Source: Bacteroides gallinarum DSM 18171 = JCM 13658 (GTDB lineage: Bacteria; Bacteroidota; Bacteroidia; Bacteroidales; Bacteroidaceae). Taken from it: DNA of 64,000 nucleotides. Position numbers and translations under genes: made by a program. Below the pieces are notes generated by a model. The model was not told the origin of the DNA. It saw nothing but the letters and a program-made list of their open reading frames with translations, and searched no databases. This document shows, piece after piece, positions 46,894 through 59,137 of the stretch (position 1 is its first letter; each line of letters opens with the position of its first letter). The DNA lies in assembly GCF_000374365.1 (NCBI RefSeq), contig NZ_KB894134.1:1-64000 (forward strand). Direction: 5' to 3'.

Positions 46894-47370
46894 TTAGAAT
46901 CTGAAATGAGCAAATGCGCGGTTGGCCTCTGCCATTCTGTGCATATCTTCTTTACGTTTGAAAGCACCGCCTTGTTCATTGAAAGCATCCATGATTTCAG
47001 CAGCCAGCTTATCAGCCATTGACTTACCACCACGTTTACGGGCAAAGATAATCAAGTTCTTCATAGAAATTGATTCCTTGCGGTCAGGACGGATTTCAGT
47101 AGGAACTTGGAAAGTAGCACCACCTACACGGCGAGACTTTACTTCCACTTGAGGAGTCACATTGTCCAAAGCTTTTTTCCAGATTTCAAGAGCTGATTTC
47201 TCTTCATTCTGCATTTTGTTCTTCACTGTTTCCAAAGCAGCATAGAAGATTTCATAAGAGGTATTCTTCTTTCCGTCGTACATCAAGTGGTTCACGAACT
47301 TGGAAACTTTCACATCGTTAAAAACGGGATCCGGAAGGATAATACGTTTTTTAGGTTTTGCTTTTCTCAT
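46894..47370 (-). CDS. rpsG: 30S ribosomal protein S7
   Basis: S7 nucleates assembly of the 30S head and contacts mRNA in the E site. The 158 residues contain [20 protein letters not shown] and the C-terminal [15 protein letters not shown]. Confidence 0.98.
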   Translation of the reverse strand: MRKAKPKKRIILPDPVFNDVKVSKFVNHLMYDGKKNTSYEIFYAALETVKNKMQNEEKSALEIWKKALDNVTPQVEVKSRRVGGATFQVPTEIRPDRKESISMKNLIIFARKRGGKSMADKLAAEIMDAFNEQGGAFKRKEDMHRMAEANRAFAHFRF

Positions 47371-47523
47371 TTGTCTGAAAGAATAATGTTTTTCGTTTTT
47401 GGCTGTTTACTTCTGTTTTCTTCAACTCCCCCTCCGGAGAATTTACTCAACCTTTAGCATTTCCAACAAACTAAAACGTAAGTTATTACTTTTAATTTTA
47501 CAGTTTTCAGTTTAGCCGCTTAA

Positions 47524-47925
47524 TTATTTCTTCTTAGCGGGAGCAGCTTGTCCCGGTTTCGGACGCTTAGCACCGTATTTAGAACGTCTTTGAGTACGGT
47601 TAGCAACACCGGCGGTATCCAAAGTACCACGAACGATGTGATAACGTACACCCGGAAGGTCTTTCACACGACCGCCGCGTACCAATACGATTGAGTGCTC
47701 CTGCAAGTTATGGCCTTCCCCCGGTATATAAGAGTTCACCTCTTTACCGTTAGTCAAACGTACACGAGCTACTTTACGCATAGCTGAATTCGGTTTGTTC
47801 GGAGTGGTAGTGTACACTCTCACGCAAACGCCACGTCTTTGAGGACAAGAATCCAAGGCGGGAGACTTACTTTTCTCTACCAAAACCTCGCGTCCTTTTC
47901 TTACTAATTGCTGAATTGTAGGCAT
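47524..47925 (-). CDS. rpsL: 30S ribosomal protein S12
   Basis: S12 is at the decoding centre and is the streptomycin target. The 133 residues keep [20 protein letters not shown], with Lys at the classical resistance position, and [11 protein letters not shown]. The C-terminus is a basic tail. It is the first gene of the str-S10-spc-alpha run, with its own consensus promoter 64-93 bp upstream. A 153-bp gap to rpsG shows nothing but a weak CTCC/GGAG pairing. Confidence 0.98.
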   Translation of the reverse strand: MPTIQQLVRKGREVLVEKSKSPALDSCPQRRGVCVRVYTTTPNKPNSAMRKVARVRLTNGKEVNSYIPGEGHNLQEHSIVLVRGGRVKDLPGVRYHIVRGTLDTAGVANRTQRRSKYGAKRPKPGQAAPAKKK

Positions 47926-47988
47926 TTTAATTGTTTTTAATTATATATTATTGTTTATATTAATTCAAAACTATACACTTTTGGGCTG

Positions 47989-48018
47989 CAAAGATACTAA
48001 TAAGTTTTGAATAATCAA
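47989..48018 (-). promoter_or_regulatory. Promoter of the str/S10 ribosomal cluster
   Basis: On the minus strand TTG (48018 to 48016), 19 bp, TATCTTTG (47996 to 47989), preceded upstream by an A-tract (the plus-strand T8 run at about 48030). The transcript would start near 47982 with a leader of about 55 nt before rpsL. Confidence 0.8.
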
Positions 48019-48042
48019 TGCACTACAAGTTTTTTTTTGATT

Positions 48043-48354
48043 TTATGCTTCACCCTTAATGTTGGGCAACGGCGGAAGCGGTTGTTCGTCCGGCATGCGG
48101 ATGGGCCCGAAAGCACGCTCATATTTAACGATATTCTCTTCGAGTGCACGCAGCAGACGTTTGGCATGTTCGGGCGCCAATACAATGCGCGACTGTACTC
48201 CGGCTTTGGGCATACCCGGCATTACCCTTACAAAATCCACGATAAACTCCGCACTGGAATGAGTGATAATGGCAAGATTGGCATACGTACCCTGCGCCAC
48301 TTCTTCTTTCAGTTCTATTTGCAACTGTCCGTTATTATTTTCCTGATTTTCCAT
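48043..48354 (-). CDS. DUF3467 family protein
   Basis: This 103-residue protein matches the DUF3467 family as I know it: the core reads YANLAIITHSSAEFIVDFVR followed by VMPGMPKAGVQSRIVLAPEH. There is a Gln/Asn-rich N-terminus and a Pro-rich C-terminus; no signal peptide. Function is unknown. It sits between rpoC and rpsL with its own consensus promoter and is apparently expressed as a single gene, or reads through into rpsL. Confidence 0.85.
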   Translation of the reverse strand: MENQENNNGQLQIELKEEVAQGTYANLAIITHSSAEFIVDFVRVMPGMPKAGVQSRIVLAPEHAKRLLRALEENIVKYERAFGPIRMPDEQPLPPLPNIKGEA

Positions 48355-48381
48355 ATATGCATCATATTATAATGTAGGAAG

Positions 48382-48413
48382 CAAATATACGCCTTTCATG
48401 CAGAACACGCAAA
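48382..48413 (-). promoter_or_regulatory. Promoter of the DUF3467 gene
   Basis: On the minus strand TTTG (48413 to 48410), 20 bp, TATATTTG (48389 to 48382): an exact consensus match, about 30 bp before the ATG. Confidence 0.8.
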
Positions 48414-48540
48414 ATACTCCCGGACAAAAACAAACGCATAAGACGAAGAAAAAGAACCGGAGCCTGCAAAACAAACCTCTGCATCGAATTGCAACATCCA
48501 AATCCCATACCTTCACCCTAATGAAACTTAGATATACAAG

Positions 48541-48582
48541 AAACAAAAAAAAGAAGAGAACCTTTAACAAAGTCCTCTTCTT
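48541..48582 (-). terminator. Terminator after rpoC
   Basis: On the minus strand AAGAAGAGGAC pairs with GTTCTCTTCTT (48551-48582, one mismatch), followed by TTTTTTTTG. It lies 40 bp past the rpoC stop. Confidence 0.88.
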
Positions 48583-48622
48583 CCATTATAAAATTCACTG
48601 ATTGTATTAACGCAGCATAATA

Positions 48623-51600
48623 TTATTCCTCTACTTTATCATCAACAGCATAGTCGAGCACCGTTTTCTTGTTGGCTAGCATACGGTCGTACTCCTCTTT
48701 CGAACCGACAATAATCTTATCAAATTCACGCTGTCCCGTACCGGCAGGAATCAGGTGACCGCAAATAACGTTCTCCTTCATACCTTCCAGACGGTCTACC
48801 TTACCGTTGATAGCAGCCTCGTTAAGCACCTTCGTCGTTTCCTGGAAGGAAGCGGCAGACATGAAGCTCGAAGTCTGCAAAGCAGCACGGGTAATACCCT
48901 GAAGAATCTGTGTAGAAGTAGCAGGAACCGCATCGCGTACCGTAACAGGCTTCAAGTCGCGGCGCTTCAACATAGAATTCTCGTCGCGCAACTTACGGGC
49001 GGTAACAATCTGCCCCGGTTGCAGGTTCTGAGAATCTCCGGCATCCACTACCACCTTCTTGCCCCAGATACGGTCATTCTCTTCCATGAACTCGAGCTTG
49101 TCCACTACCTGTTGTTCCAGGAAGCGGGTATCGCCCGGCTCGTCGATTTCGACCTTACGCATCATCTGGCGGACGATGATTTCGAAATGCTTATCGTTAA
49201 TCTTCACACCCTGCAAGCGGTAAACATCCTGTACTTCGTTCACGATATATTCCTGTACGGCAGTAGGACCTTTAATGGCAAGGATGTCGGCAGGCGTAAT
49301 AGCACCGTCGGACAAAGGCGTACCGGCGCGTACATAATCGTTCTCCTGTACCAGAATCTGCTTGGACAGCGGTACGAGATATTTCTTAACCTCACCGCCC
49401 TTGGAAGTTACGATGATTTCACGGTTACCGCGTTTCACCTTACCCATTGTAACCTCACCGTCGATTTCGGAAACCACAGCAGGGTTAGACGGATTACGTG
49501 CCTCGAACAACTCAGTAACACGAGGAAGACCACCCGTGATATCACCCGCCTTACCGACGGCACGCGGAATCTTCACGATTACTTCACCGGCTTTTACTTT
49601 CTGCCCGTCCTCTACCACCACGTGGCCACCCACAGGGAGGTTATAAGTACGGATAAGCTCGCCGTCTTCGGTCATAATGTGTGCGGTAGGCACTTTCGTC
49701 TTGTCCTTGGACTCGATGATGATAATTTCACGCAAACCAGTAGACTCATCGGACTCTACCTTATAAGTAACGTTCTCGATAACACCCTCAAACTCAATCT
49801 TACCGGTAGCTTCGGTAATGATAACCGCGTTGAACGGGTCCCAACGGGCAATGAGCTTGCCTTTCTCTACCACTTCGCCGTCGGCCGCATAAAGCGTAGA
49901 ACCGTAAGGAACATTGTGCGTAGAAAGTACGATACCCGTATTGACGTCTACGAAACGTACTTCAGCCAAACGGCCTACCACTACTTTTGCAGGTTCGCCT
50001 GCTTCGTCGATAACATCTACCGTACGGAGTTCTTCGAATTCCAGGCGGGAAGGATTCTTGGCAACGATACTTGCATTGGCAGCGATGTTGGCTGCCGTAC
50101 CACCGGCGTGGAATGTACGCAACGTCAACTGCGTACCCGGCTCACCGATAGACTGTGCAGCGATTACGCCGACAGCTTCGCCCTTCTGAACCATGCGGCT
50201 GGTAGCCAGGTTACGTCCGTAACACTTGGCACAGACACCTTTCTTGGATTCGCAAGTCAATACAGAACGGATTTCGACGCTCTCAATCGGAGAGTCTTCA
50301 ATCTTCTGTGCAATGGCCTCGGTGATTTCCTCACCACCTGCAACAAGTAACTCGCCGGTTGTAGGATGAACTATATCATGCACGGACACACGTCCCAGAA
50401 TACGTTCGTACAGGGTGGCGATTGTCTCATCGTTATTCTTCAAAGCCGTACAAACCAATCCGCGAAGCGTACCGCAGTCTTCTTCATTAATAATCACATC
50501 GTGGGAAACATCGACCAGACGACGGGTCAGGTATCCGGCATCGGCCGTCTTCAAAGCCGTATCGGCAAGACCCTTACGAGCACCGTGGGTAGAGATAAAG
50601 TACTCCAACACGGAAAGACCTTCCTTAAAGTTAGAAAGAATCGGGTTCTCGATAATCTGGCCGCCTTCGGCACCTGCTTTCTGAGGCTTCGCCATCAAAC
50701 CGCGCATACCGGAAAGCTGACGAATCTGCTCCTTAGAACCACGGGCTCCGGAATCCAACATCATGTATACGGAATTGAATCCCTGGTCATCGCTCGAAAT
50801 GGTCTTCATCAGGATGTTCGACAACTCCGAGTTTACATGTGTCCAAATATCGATTACCTGGTTGTAACGCTCATTGTTGGTGATGAAACCCATGTTATAA
50901 TTGTTGATTACCTGCTCTACCTCCTCGTAACCTTTCTGTACAAGCGCCTCTTTCTCCTCGGGGATGATAATATCGCCCAAGTTGAACGAAAGACCGCCCT
51001 TGAAAGCCATGTAGTAACCGAGGTTCTTGATTCCGTCGAGGAATTCGGCAGCCTCTGCCACACCACAAACTTTGATTACGTGGCTGATAATGTCACGGAG
51101 CGACTTCTTGGAGATAATCGTATTGATATAACCAGCCTTGGCAGGAACGATTTCGTTTACGATAACACGGCCTACCGAAGTATCGTGCATCATCTTGTCT
51201 ACCACATTGCCGTTTTCATCGACATCTTTCACGATTACGCTGATAGGTGCATGGATGTCGCATTTGCCTTCGTTATAAGCAATCAGTGCTTCTTCGGGAC
51301 CGTAGAAAGTAAGCCCTTCGCCCTTAGCTCCCTTACGCAACTTGGTGATGTAGTACAAGCCGAGTACCATATCCTGTGCAGGCACTGTAATAGGCGCACC
51401 GTTGGCAGGATTCAAGATGTTATGAGACTGGAGCATCAACATTTGCGCTTCCAAAATAGCTTCGTTGCTCAAAGGCAAGTGAACAGCCATCTGGTCACCG
51501 TCGAAGTCGGCATTGAATGCCGTACATGCCAACGGGTGCAACTGGATTGCCTTACCTTCAATCATCTTCGGCTGGAATGCCTGGATACCCAGACGGTGAA

Positions 51601-52918
51601 GCGTCGGAGCACGGTTCAACAACACCGGATGTCCTTTCATTACATGCTCCAGGATGTCCCAGATAACAGGTTCCTTGCGGTCCACAATCTTCTTGGCACT
51701 TTTCACCGTCTTTACGATACCGCGCTCGATGAGCTTACGGATAATAAACGGTTTGTAAAGCTCTGCCGCCATAAGTTTAGGAATACCGCACTCACCCATT
51801 TTCAGTTCCGGACCGACAACGATTACCGAACGCGCAGAATAATCGACGCGCTTACCCAGCAAGTTCTGGCGGAAACGTCCCTGCTTACCCTTCAAACTGT
51901 CGGAAAGCGACTTCAAAGGACGGTTGGCATCGGTCTTTACCGCACTCGACTTACGGGAGTTGTCGAACAATGAATCGACAGCTTCCTGCAACATACGCTT
52001 TTCATTACGCAAAATCACTTCGGGAGCCTTGATTTCAATCAATCTCTTCAAGCGGTTGTTGCGGATGATAACGCGACGGTAAAGGTCGTTCAAGTCGGAA
52101 GTAGCGAAACGCCCTCCGTCCAACGGAACCAACGGGCGCAGTTCGGGCGGGATAACCGGCACGATACGTACAATCATCCACTCGGGCTTGTTGCGTCCGC
52201 GCGATGCACGGAAAGATTCGACTACCTGAAGACGCTTCAAAGCCTCGCTCTTGCGTTGTTGCGAAGCATCGCTGCCTGCACGGTTACGCAGTTCGTAAGA
52301 CAAAGAATCGAGGTCAATGCGCGACAGCAAATCGTAAATGGCCTCGGCGCCCATTTTAGCAATGAACTTATTGGGGTCTGAATCTTCGAGGTACTGATTG
52401 TCGTTCGGCAACTTTTCCAACAAATCCAGGTATTCTCCTTCTTCGAGCAAGTCGAACTGTGCCACCTCGTCGGACAACACGCCCGGCTGGATAACCACAT
52501 AACGCTCGTAATAGATAATGGCATCGAGTTTCTTGGTAGGCAACCCCAGCAAGTAACCGATTTTATTGGGAAGCGAACGGAAATACCAGATGTGAGCTAC
52601 CGGCACAACCAGTTGGATATGCCCCATACGCTCACGGCGTACCTTCTTTTCTGTCACTTCCACACCGCAACGGTCGCAGACAATACCTTTGTAACGGATG
52701 CGCTTGTACTTACCGCAATGGCACTCATAATCCTTGATAGGGCCGAAGATGCGCTCGCAGAACAAACCGTCACGTTCTGGCTTATACGTACGATAGTTGA
52801 TGGTTTCAGGCTTTAAAACTTCACCACTCGAATTCTCAAGGATTTCTTCGGGAGAAGCCAAACCGATAGAGATTTTCGAGAAATTACTCTTTATCTTGTT
52901 ATCTTTTCTAAAAGCCAT
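48623..52918 (-). CDS. rpoC: RNA polymerase beta' subunit
   Basis: The 1431-residue subunit holds the catalytic Mg-binding loop [14 protein letters not shown]. It has an N-terminal zinc ribbon ([20 protein letters not shown]) and the second zinc site ([15 protein letters not shown]). The trigger-loop region [20 protein letters not shown] follows. Length is near the E. coli one. It is 112 bp downstream of rpoB. Confidence 0.99.
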   Translation of the reverse strand: MAFRKDNKIKSNFSKISIGLASPEEILENSSGEVLKPETINYRTYKPERDGLFCERIFGPIKDYECHCGKYKRIRYKGIVCDRCGVEVTEKKVRRERMGHIQLVVPVAHIWYFRSLPNKIGYLLGLPTKKLDAIIYYERYVVIQPGVLSDEVAQFDLLEEGEYLDLLEKLPNDNQYLEDSDPNKFIAKMGAEAIYDLLSRIDLDSLSYELRNRAGSDASQQRKSEALKRLQVVESFRASRGRNKPEWMIVRIVPVIPPELRPLVPLDGGRFATSDLNDLYRRVIIRNNRLKRLIEIKAPEVILRNEKRMLQEAVDSLFDNSRKSSAVKTDANRPLKSLSDSLKGKQGRFRQNLLGKRVDYSARSVIVVGPELKMGECGIPKLMAAELYKPFIIRKLIERGIVKTVKSAKKIVDRKEPVIWDILEHVMKGHPVLLNRAPTLHRLGIQAFQPKMIEGKAIQLHPLACTAFNADFDGDQMAVHLPLSNEAILEAQMLMLQSHNILNPANGAPITVPAQDMVLGLYYITKLRKGAKGEGLTFYGPEEALIAYNEGKCDIHAPISVIVKDVDENGNVVDKMMHDTSVGRVIVNEIVPAKAGYINTIISKKSLRDIISHVIKVCGVAEAAEFLDGIKNLGYYMAFKGGLSFNLGDIIIPEEKEALVQKGYEEVEQVINNYNMGFITNNERYNQVIDIWTHVNSELSNILMKTISSDDQGFNSVYMMLDSGARGSKEQIRQLSGMRGLMAKPQKAGAEGGQIIENPILSNFKEGLSVLEYFISTHGARKGLADTALKTADAGYLTRRLVDVSHDVIINEEDCGTLRGLVCTALKNNDETIATLYERILGRVSVHDIVHPTTGELLVAGGEEITEAIAQKIEDSPIESVEIRSVLTCESKKGVCAKCYGRNLATSRMVQKGEAVGVIAAQSIGEPGTQLTLRTFHAGGTAANIAANASIVAKNPSRLEFEELRTVDVIDEAGEPAKVVVGRLAEVRFVDVNTGIVLSTHNVPYGSTLYAADGEVVEKGKLIARWDPFNAVIITEATGKIEFEGVIENVTYKVESDESTGLREIIIIESKDKTKVPTAHIMTEDGELIRTYNLPVGGHVVVEDGQKVKAGEVIVKIPRAVGKAGDITGGLPRVTELFEARNPSNPAVVSEIDGEVTMGKVKRGNREIIVTSKGGEVKKYLVPLSKQILVQENDYVRAGTPLSDGAITPADILAIKGPTAVQEYIVNEVQDVYRLQGVKINDKHFEIIVRQMMRKVEIDEPGDTRFLEQQVVDKLEFMEENDRIWGKKVVVDAGDSQNLQPGQIVTARKLRDENSMLKRRDLKPVTVRDAVPATSTQILQGITRAALQTSSFMSAASFQETTKVLNEAAINGKVDRLEGMKENVICGHLIPAGTGQREFDKIIVGSKEEYDRMLANKKTVLDYAVDDKVEE

Positions 52919-53030
52919 ACTTTTATATATATTGATAATTGAGAATTAAAAATTGAAAAATAAATGTTGATAAGTCGAGAACCGGGAGCCGAGAAACAAT
53001 ATGTTCCGACCCCGATTCTCAAATTTCAAT

Positions 53031-56000
53031 TTATTCTAAGTTGATGCTCAAGCCCAAACCTCTCAACTCATGCAGCAATACGTTCAGCGACTCAGGAATA
53101 CCCGGAGCAGGCATCGGCTCACCTTTGACAATTGCCTCGTAAGCCTTGGAACGTCCCACAACATCATCAGACTTGATAGTCAGAATCTCCTGCAGAATGT
53201 GTGCAGCGCCGAATGCTTCCAGCGCCCAAACCTCCATTTCTCCGAAACGCTGGCCACCGAACTGCGCCTTACCGCCCAACGGCTGCTGCGTAATAAGCGA
53301 GTACGGGCCGATAGAACGTGCGTGCATCTTATCCTCAACCATGTGGCCGAGTTTCAACATATATGTCACACCTACCGTAGCCTGCTGCTCGAACGCCTCG
53401 CCAGTACCGCCGTCGTACAAAGTAGTCTTGCCATAACGGGGCAGACCGGCTTTATCAGTCCATTCGTTCAAATCGTCCAGTGTAGCGCCGTCGAAGATAG
53501 GAGTGGCGAATTTGACACCCAGTTTCTTTCCGGCACGTCCCAAAACCGCCTCGAATATCTGGCCGATGTTCATACGCGAAGGCACACCCAACGGATTCAA
53601 TACGATATCTACCGGAGTACCGTCTGCAAGGAACGGCATATCCTCCTGGCGTACCACGCGGGAAACGATACCTTTGTTACCGTGACGGCCGGCCATTTTA
53701 TCACCGACACCGATTTTACGTTTCTTGGCGATGTAAACCTTAGCCATTTGAATGATACCTGCAGGCAGCTCGTCACCGATAGTGATAGCGAACTTCTTGC
53801 GCTTCAACTCCGCATCGAGTTCTTTATATTTCTTGATAAAGTTCATCACCAACGCACGAATCAGCCCGTTGGTATGTTCATCTTTCGTCCAGTTGCTCAA
53901 CTGAATGGCGGTAAAGTCCATATCGCTAAAATCCGAAGCGGAGAACTTGGCGCCCTTACTGATAACCTCGGCTCCCATATAATCCTTCACACCCTCGGAT
54001 GTGTAGCTCTCTGTGAGCTTCAAAAGCTTGTTCACCAGTATTTTCTTCAAATCGGCTACCTTACCGTCGAATTCATCATCAATTTTCGGCAGCAATGCTT
54101 TGTCTGCCAACTTGGAACTGCGTGTCTTGATAACGCGCGAGAACAAACGCTTGCCGATAATCACACCTTTCAAGGAAGGCGACGCTTTCAAAGAAGCATC
54201 CTTCACATCGCCGGCCTTGTCGCCGAAGATAGCACGAAGCAATTTCTCTTCCGGAGAAGGGTCGGACTCCCCTTTCGGAGTAATCTTACCGATTAGGATA
54301 TCGCCCGGTTCGATACGGGCACCCACACGAACGATACCGTTCTCATCCAAGTCTTTGGTAGCCTCCTCGCTTACGTTAGGAATATCGGAAGTCAACTCCT
54401 CCATACCGCGTTTCGTTTCACGGACCTCCAAAGAATATTCTTCCACATGGACGGAAGTCAGAAGGTCTTCGCGAACCACACGTTCATTCAATACGATAGC
54501 GTCCTCATAGTTATATCCCTTCCAAGGCATATAAGCCACCAGCAAGTTCTTACCCAAGGCAAGCTCGCCCTGCTCGGTAGAATAACCCTCGGTAAGAATC
54601 TGTCCTTTCGTTACACGTTGGCCTTTTTCGCAAATAGGACGAAGGTCGATTGTCATGTTCTGGTTGGTACGACGCCACTTAGGAATAGTATATTCTTTCA
54701 GTGCAGGCTCGAAACTTACGAACTCCTCCTCCTCCGTACGGTCGTACAGAATACGGATAGTCGTAGCATCCACGAAATCGACTACACCTTCACCCTCCGC
54801 AGTAATCTGCGTACGGGAATCGCGTGCAAGCTGGCGTTCGATACCTGTACCTACAATCGGAGCTTCGCTCTTCAGCAAAGGAACCGCCTGGCGCATCATG
54901 TTCGACCCCATCAATGCACGGTTGGCATCATCATGCTCCAGGAACGGAATCAAAGATGCCGCAATAGAAGCAATCTGCTGGGGAGACACGTCCATTAATT
55001 CAACCTCGTCGGGAGCTACGACCGGATAGTCAGCATCCTGGCGGGATTTTACCCTGTCGCGGACGAAAGTACCGTCATCGTTCAGAGGCGCATTACCCTG
55101 GGCGATAATCTTTCCTTCTTCCTCCTCGGCGGTAAGGTAAACCAGCCCCTCGTCCGAAAGGTCCACCTTGCCGTTAGCCACCTTGCGGTACGGAGTCTCG
55201 ATGAAACCGAGCTCGTTAATCTTGGCGAATACGCAAAGCGAAGAAATCAAACCGATATTCGGACCTTCCGGAGTCTCGATAGGACAAAGACGGCCGTAGT
55301 GAGTATAGTGTACGTCACGCACCTCGAAACCGGCACGTTCACGCGACAGACCGCCGGGACCCAGAGCAGACATACGGCGCTTGTGGGTAATCTCGGCAAG
55401 CGGGTTGGTCTGGTCCATGAACTGGGACAAGGCATTCGTTCCGAAGAATGAATTGATTACGGAAGAAATAGTCTTGGCATTAATCAAGTCAATCGGCGTA
55501 AACACCTCATTGTCACGGACATTCATACGCTCGCGAATAGTACGCGACATACGAGCCAAACCGATAGCGAACTGATTGGACAACTGCTCGCCTACCGTAC
55601 GTACGCGGCGGTTGCTCAAGTGGTCGATATCATCGACATCCGCTTTCGAGTTAATCAGCTCAATCAGATATTTGATAATCTCGATAATATCCTCTTTAGT
55701 AAGAACCCGGATATCCATGTCCGTCGTCAGGTTCAACTTCTTGTTGATACGGTAACGGCCTACATCGCCCAGGTCATATCTCTTTTCCGAGAAGAACAGA
55801 TTGTTGATAACCTCGCGTGCACTGGCATCATCGGCCGGGTCTGCATTACGCAACTGACGGTAGATGTAAAGCACCGCTTCTTTTTCCGAGTTACTCGGGT
55901 CCTTCTGCAGCGTGTTATATATGATAGAGTAGTCAGACTGGTTCGGTTCTTCCTTGTGTACGAGGATGTTCTGAACGCCCGACTCTAATATGATATCCAC

Positions 56001-56843
56001 ATGTTCCGGCTCGATTATGGTTTCGCGGTCGATAACGACTTCGTTACGCTCGATAGAAACCACCTCACCGGTATCTTCGTCTACAAAATCCTCAATCCAT
56101 GTTTTCAATACACGTGCCGCCAACTTACGTCCCACAATCTTCTTGAGGTTCGTCTTGTTCACCTTCACGTCTTCCGCCAAGTTGAAGATTTCGAGGATGT
56201 CCTTGTCATTCTCAAAACCGATAGCCCTCAACAAAGTGGTAACCGGCAATTTCTTCTTACGGTCGATATAAGCGTACATGACATTGTTGATGTCGGTAGC
56301 AAACTCAATCCAAGACCCCTTGAACGGGATGATACGGGCAGAGTACAACTTAGTACCGTTGGCATGCACGCTTTGACCGAAGAATACACCCGGTGAACGG
56401 TGAAGCTGTGATACGACAACACGTTCCGCACCGTTAATGACGAACGTAGCTTTATCCGTCATATAAGGAATCGGACCCAGGAATACATCCTGGATAACCG
56501 TATCAAAATCTTCGTGGTCGGGGTCGGTACAATATAATTTTAATTTTGCCTTTAAGGGAACACTATAAGTAAGCCCTCGCTCTATACATTCGTCTATGGT
56601 ATAACGCGGCGGATCAATATAGTAGTCCAAAAACTCAAGAACAAAATTATTTCTTGTATCGGCAATGGGGAAGTTTTCAGCAAATACTTTATACAGTCCC
56701 TCGTTCTTACGTTTCTCGGGCGGGGTATCCAGTTGTAAAAAGTCTTTGAATGACTTCAATTGTACTTCCAGGAAATCCGGATATTCCAGCGGATTCTTAG
56801 TCGAAGCAAAATTAACTCTTTGATTTACAGTATTTGAAGACAT
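53031..56843 (-). CDS. rpoB: RNA polymerase beta subunit
   Basis: The 1270-residue subunit forms the active-site cleft with beta'. The rifampicin-binding region reads [20 protein letters not shown] then [20 protein letters not shown]. Other hallmarks are [20 protein letters not shown]-like C-terminal sequence and [20 protein letters not shown]. It follows rplL after a 105-bp gap containing a terminator-like hairpin, so its expression probably depends on readthrough. Confidence 0.99.
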   Translation of the reverse strand: MSSNTVNQRVNFASTKNPLEYPDFLEVQLKSFKDFLQLDTPPEKRKNEGLYKVFAENFPIADTRNNFVLEFLDYYIDPPRYTIDECIERGLTYSVPLKAKLKLYCTDPDHEDFDTVIQDVFLGPIPYMTDKATFVINGAERVVVSQLHRSPGVFFGQSVHANGTKLYSARIIPFKGSWIEFATDINNVMYAYIDRKKKLPVTTLLRAIGFENDKDILEIFNLAEDVKVNKTNLKKIVGRKLAARVLKTWIEDFVDEDTGEVVSIERNEVVIDRETIIEPEHVDIILESGVQNILVHKEEPNQSDYSIIYNTLQKDPSNSEKEAVLYIYRQLRNADPADDASAREVINNLFFSEKRYDLGDVGRYRINKKLNLTTDMDIRVLTKEDIIEIIKYLIELINSKADVDDIDHLSNRRVRTVGEQLSNQFAIGLARMSRTIRERMNVRDNEVFTPIDLINAKTISSVINSFFGTNALSQFMDQTNPLAEITHKRRMSALGPGGLSRERAGFEVRDVHYTHYGRLCPIETPEGPNIGLISSLCVFAKINELGFIETPYRKVANGKVDLSDEGLVYLTAEEEEGKIIAQGNAPLNDDGTFVRDRVKSRQDADYPVVAPDEVELMDVSPQQIASIAASLIPFLEHDDANRALMGSNMMRQAVPLLKSEAPIVGTGIERQLARDSRTQITAEGEGVVDFVDATTIRILYDRTEEEEFVSFEPALKEYTIPKWRRTNQNMTIDLRPICEKGQRVTKGQILTEGYSTEQGELALGKNLLVAYMPWKGYNYEDAIVLNERVVREDLLTSVHVEEYSLEVRETKRGMEELTSDIPNVSEEATKDLDENGIVRVGARIEPGDILIGKITPKGESDPSPEEKLLRAIFGDKAGDVKDASLKASPSLKGVIIGKRLFSRVIKTRSSKLADKALLPKIDDEFDGKVADLKKILVNKLLKLTESYTSEGVKDYMGAEVISKGAKFSASDFSDMDFTAIQLSNWTKDEHTNGLIRALVMNFIKKYKELDAELKRKKFAITIGDELPAGIIQMAKVYIAKKRKIGVGDKMAGRHGNKGIVSRVVRQEDMPFLADGTPVDIVLNPLGVPSRMNIGQIFEAVLGRAGKKLGVKFATPIFDGATLDDLNEWTDKAGLPRYGKTTLYDGGTGEAFEQQATVGVTYMLKLGHMVEDKMHARSIGPYSLITQQPLGGKAQFGGQRFGEMEVWALEAFGAAHILQEILTIKSDDVVGRSKAYEAIVKGEPMPAPGIPESLNVLLHELRGLGLSINLE

Positions 56844-56884
56844 CTGTTAATGGATTTGTAGAACTTAATTTTAAATATATACAC

Positions 56885-56923
56885 AAAAAGGTAAAGAACC
56901 CTTTTCACGAAGGGTTCCTTACC
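56885..56923 (-). terminator. Terminator/attenuator between rplL and rpoB
   Basis: On the minus strand GGTAAGGAACCCTT, loop, AAAAGGGTTCTTTACC (890-905 with 910-923 of the 56000 block) followed by TTTTTGTG. It is a strong stem with a U-tract, yet no consensus promoter is seen between it and rpoB. It therefore probably attenuates rather than fully stops, lowering rpoBC relative to rplL. Confidence 0.8.
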
Positions 56924-56948
56924 GAATTACCTGATTTACAGGCTAATG

Positions 56949-57326
56949 TTATTTAAGTTCAACTTCAGCTCCAGCTTCTTCCAATGTTTTCTTCAATGAT
57001 TCTGCTTCGTCTTTAGCCAAACCTTCTTTTACTACGCTAGGAGCACCGTCTACCATGTCTTTAGCTTCCTTCAAACCAAGACCGCAAGCTTCCTTAACGG
57101 CTTTAACCACTTGAAGTTTAGCTGAGCCAGCGCTCTTCAATACTACATCGAAAGAAGTTTTTTCTTCAGCGGCAGCAGCACCACCAGCTGCGGGACCGGC
57201 AGCAACAGCAACAGCTGCAGCAGCAGGTTCAATACCGTATTCTTCTTTCAGGATAGTTGCAAGTTCATTAACTTCTTTTACTGTCAAGTTAACTAATTGT
57301 TCTGCAAAAGCTTTCAAATCTGCCAT
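56949..57326 (-). CDS. rplL: 50S ribosomal protein L7/L12
   Basis: This stalk protein, present in several copies per ribosome, recruits elongation factors. The 125 residues have an N-terminal dimer domain, an Ala/Gly-rich hinge near residues 35-52 and the globular C-terminal domain ([40 protein letters not shown]). Confidence 0.98.
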   Translation of the reverse strand: MADLKAFAEQLVNLTVKEVNELATILKEEYGIEPAAAAVAVAAGPAAGGAAAAEEKTSFDVVLKSAGSAKLQVVKAVKEACGLGLKEAKDMVDGAPSVVKEGLAKDEAESLKKTLEEAGAEVELK

Positions 57327-57385
57327 TTTTGTATGAATTTAATTGTTTAATTACTAAATAAATTGATGTTTTTTTGTTTCCGAAG

Positions 57386-57907
57386 TTACGCTTCGGGACG
57401 TTCACCGAGAGTCTTGAGAACTCCGTGAATGGTGTTACCACCTGATTGCAGAGCAGAAATAACGTTCTTGGCCGGCGATTGCAGCAAGGCAACGATTTCA
57501 GCAATAACTTCATTTTTACTCTTGATACTTACGAGAGCATCCAACTGGTCAGCACCAACATAGAAGCTTTCTTCCGCATATGCAGCCTTCAATCCGGGAA
57601 TACCGTTCTTAGCTTTATCTTTCAGCAGTTTAGCAGGTGCGTTCGCCGTGTTGCAAAACATTACAGCCGTCGTACCTTTCAAGCAACCATAAAGCGGAGA
57701 ATAATCCTCTTCCAGGCTTTCCAATGCCTTATGAAGCAATGTATTCTTAACCACCATCAATTTGATGTCGGCCTTGTAACACAAAGCTCTCAACGCGCTC
57801 GTATCGGCAGCGTTCATAGCAGTAGTATCAACCAGGTAGAAGTGACCGTATTCCTTAACTGTAGCAGCAATCTGCTCAATAATCGTACTTTTATCTTCCT
57901 TTCTCAT
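57386..57907 (-). CDS. rplJ: 50S ribosomal protein L10
   Basis: L10 anchors L7/L12 dimers at the stalk base. The 173 residues include the N-terminal rRNA-binding part (ALCYKADIKLMVVKNTLLHK) and a C-terminal helix that binds L12. It starts 15 bp after rplA, so there is no long autoregulatory leader as in E. coli. Confidence 0.97.
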   Translation of the reverse strand: MRKEDKSTIIEQIAATVKEYGHFYLVDTTAMNAADTSALRALCYKADIKLMVVKNTLLHKALESLEEDYSPLYGCLKGTTAVMFCNTANAPAKLLKDKAKNGIPGLKAAYAEESFYVGADQLDALVSIKSKNEVIAEIVALLQSPAKNVISALQSGGNTIHGVLKTLGERPEA

Positions 57908-57922
57908 TATTACTCCGTTTTA

Positions 57923-58621
57923 TTAGATTTCTTCTACAGATTTCGGGTCAATCTTGATACCCGCACTCATCGTGCTAGAAAGATAAATACTCTTGATATA
58001 TGTACCCTTGGCTGCGGTCGGTTTCAATTTATTCAAAGTAGAGATGAATTCTTTCGCATTGTCGCGAATTTGGTCAGCACTAAATGAAACTTTACCGATA
58101 GAAGTATGAACGATACCGCTCTTATCGACCTTGAAGTCGATTTTACCTTGTTTTACTTCTTTTACAGCTTTAGCAACATCCATAGTTACAGTGCCACTCT
58201 TGGGGTTCGGCATCAATCCACGAGGACCGAGTACACGACCGAGTGCACCAATCTTACCCATGATAGACGGCATAGTGATGATTACATCAATATCAGTCCA
58301 TCCACCTTTGATCTTTTCAATATATTCGTCAAGACCAACATAGTCAGCTCCGGCTTCTTTTGCAGCAGCTTCAGCATCCGGTGTACAAAGCACCAAAACG
58401 CGTGTTACCTTACCAGTACCGTGAGGAAGTGATACGACACCTCTCACCATCTGGTTGGCTTTACGCGGGTCAACGCCCAAACGTACGTCAATATCCAGAG
58501 AAGCATCGAACTTGGTAAAAGTAATTTCCTTTACCAGCTGAGCAGCTTCTTTGAGAGAGTATGCTTTCCCTGCTTCAATTTTTTCTGCAGCCAACTTTTG
58601 ATTTTTTGTCAGTTTACTCAT
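57923..58621 (-). CDS. rplA: 50S ribosomal protein L1
   Basis: L1 forms the mobile stalk at the E site. The 232 residues contain [20 protein letters not shown] followed by [13 protein letters not shown], the strict signature. It lies 15 bp after rplK. Confidence 0.98.
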   Translation of the reverse strand: MSKLTKNQKLAAEKIEAGKAYSLKEAAQLVKEITFTKFDASLDIDVRLGVDPRKANQMVRGVVSLPHGTGKVTRVLVLCTPDAEAAAKEAGADYVGLDEYIEKIKGGWTDIDVIITMPSIMGKIGALGRVLGPRGLMPNPKSGTVTMDVAKAVKEVKQGKIDFKVDKSGIVHTSIGKVSFSADQIRDNAKEFISTLNKLKPTAAKGTYIKSIYLSSTMSAGIKIDPKSVEEI

Positions 58622-58636
58622 TCTAATTGAAGTTTA

Positions 58637-59080
58637 TTAGTTATTAACCGGGAACTCCCCTTTTACAGCGATACCCATACTACGAGCCGTACCGGCAACC
58701 ATTTTCATGGCAGCTTCCACAGTGAAACAGTTCAAGTCAACCATCTTGTCCTGAGCAATCGTACGAACCTGTTCCCAAGTAATCTCGGCAACTTTCTTAC
58801 GGTTAGGCTCAGCAGAACCACTCTTTACCTTAGCTATTTCAAGCAATTGAATAGCAACGGGAGGAGTCTTGATTACAAAATCGAAAGACTTATCTGCGTA
58901 GTAAGTGATAATCACAGGAAGAATTTTTCCTGCTTTGTCTTGGGTTCTGGCGTTGAATTGCTTGCAAAACTCCATGATGTTGATTCCCTTGGAACCCAAA
59001 GCAGGTCCAACGGGAGGTGATGGATTTGCCGCGCCTCCTTTAATCTGTAATTTGATTAGTCCAGCAACTTCTTTAGCCAT
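58637..59080 (-). CDS. rplK: 50S ribosomal protein L11
   Basis: L11 lies in the GTPase-associated centre and is needed for the RelA response. The 147 residues include [20 protein letters not shown] and [12 protein letters not shown] near the C-terminus. Confidence 0.98.
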   Translation of the reverse strand: MAKEVAGLIKLQIKGGAANPSPPVGPALGSKGINIMEFCKQFNARTQDKAGKILPVIITYYADKSFDFVIKTPPVAIQLLEIAKVKSGSAEPNRKKVAEITWEQVRTIAQDKMVDLNCFTVEAAMKMVAGTARSMGIAVKGEFPVNN

Positions 59081-59137
59081 TTTTTAATTGATTTATATAT
59101 AAACATTAATAAAGAATACCACAGCGTAACACCTGCA

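Noticed and set aside
48755-51973. Long plus-strand frames of 531 and 535 codons opposite rpoC
   Set aside because: Antisense shadows of rpoC with no recognisable domains or promoters.
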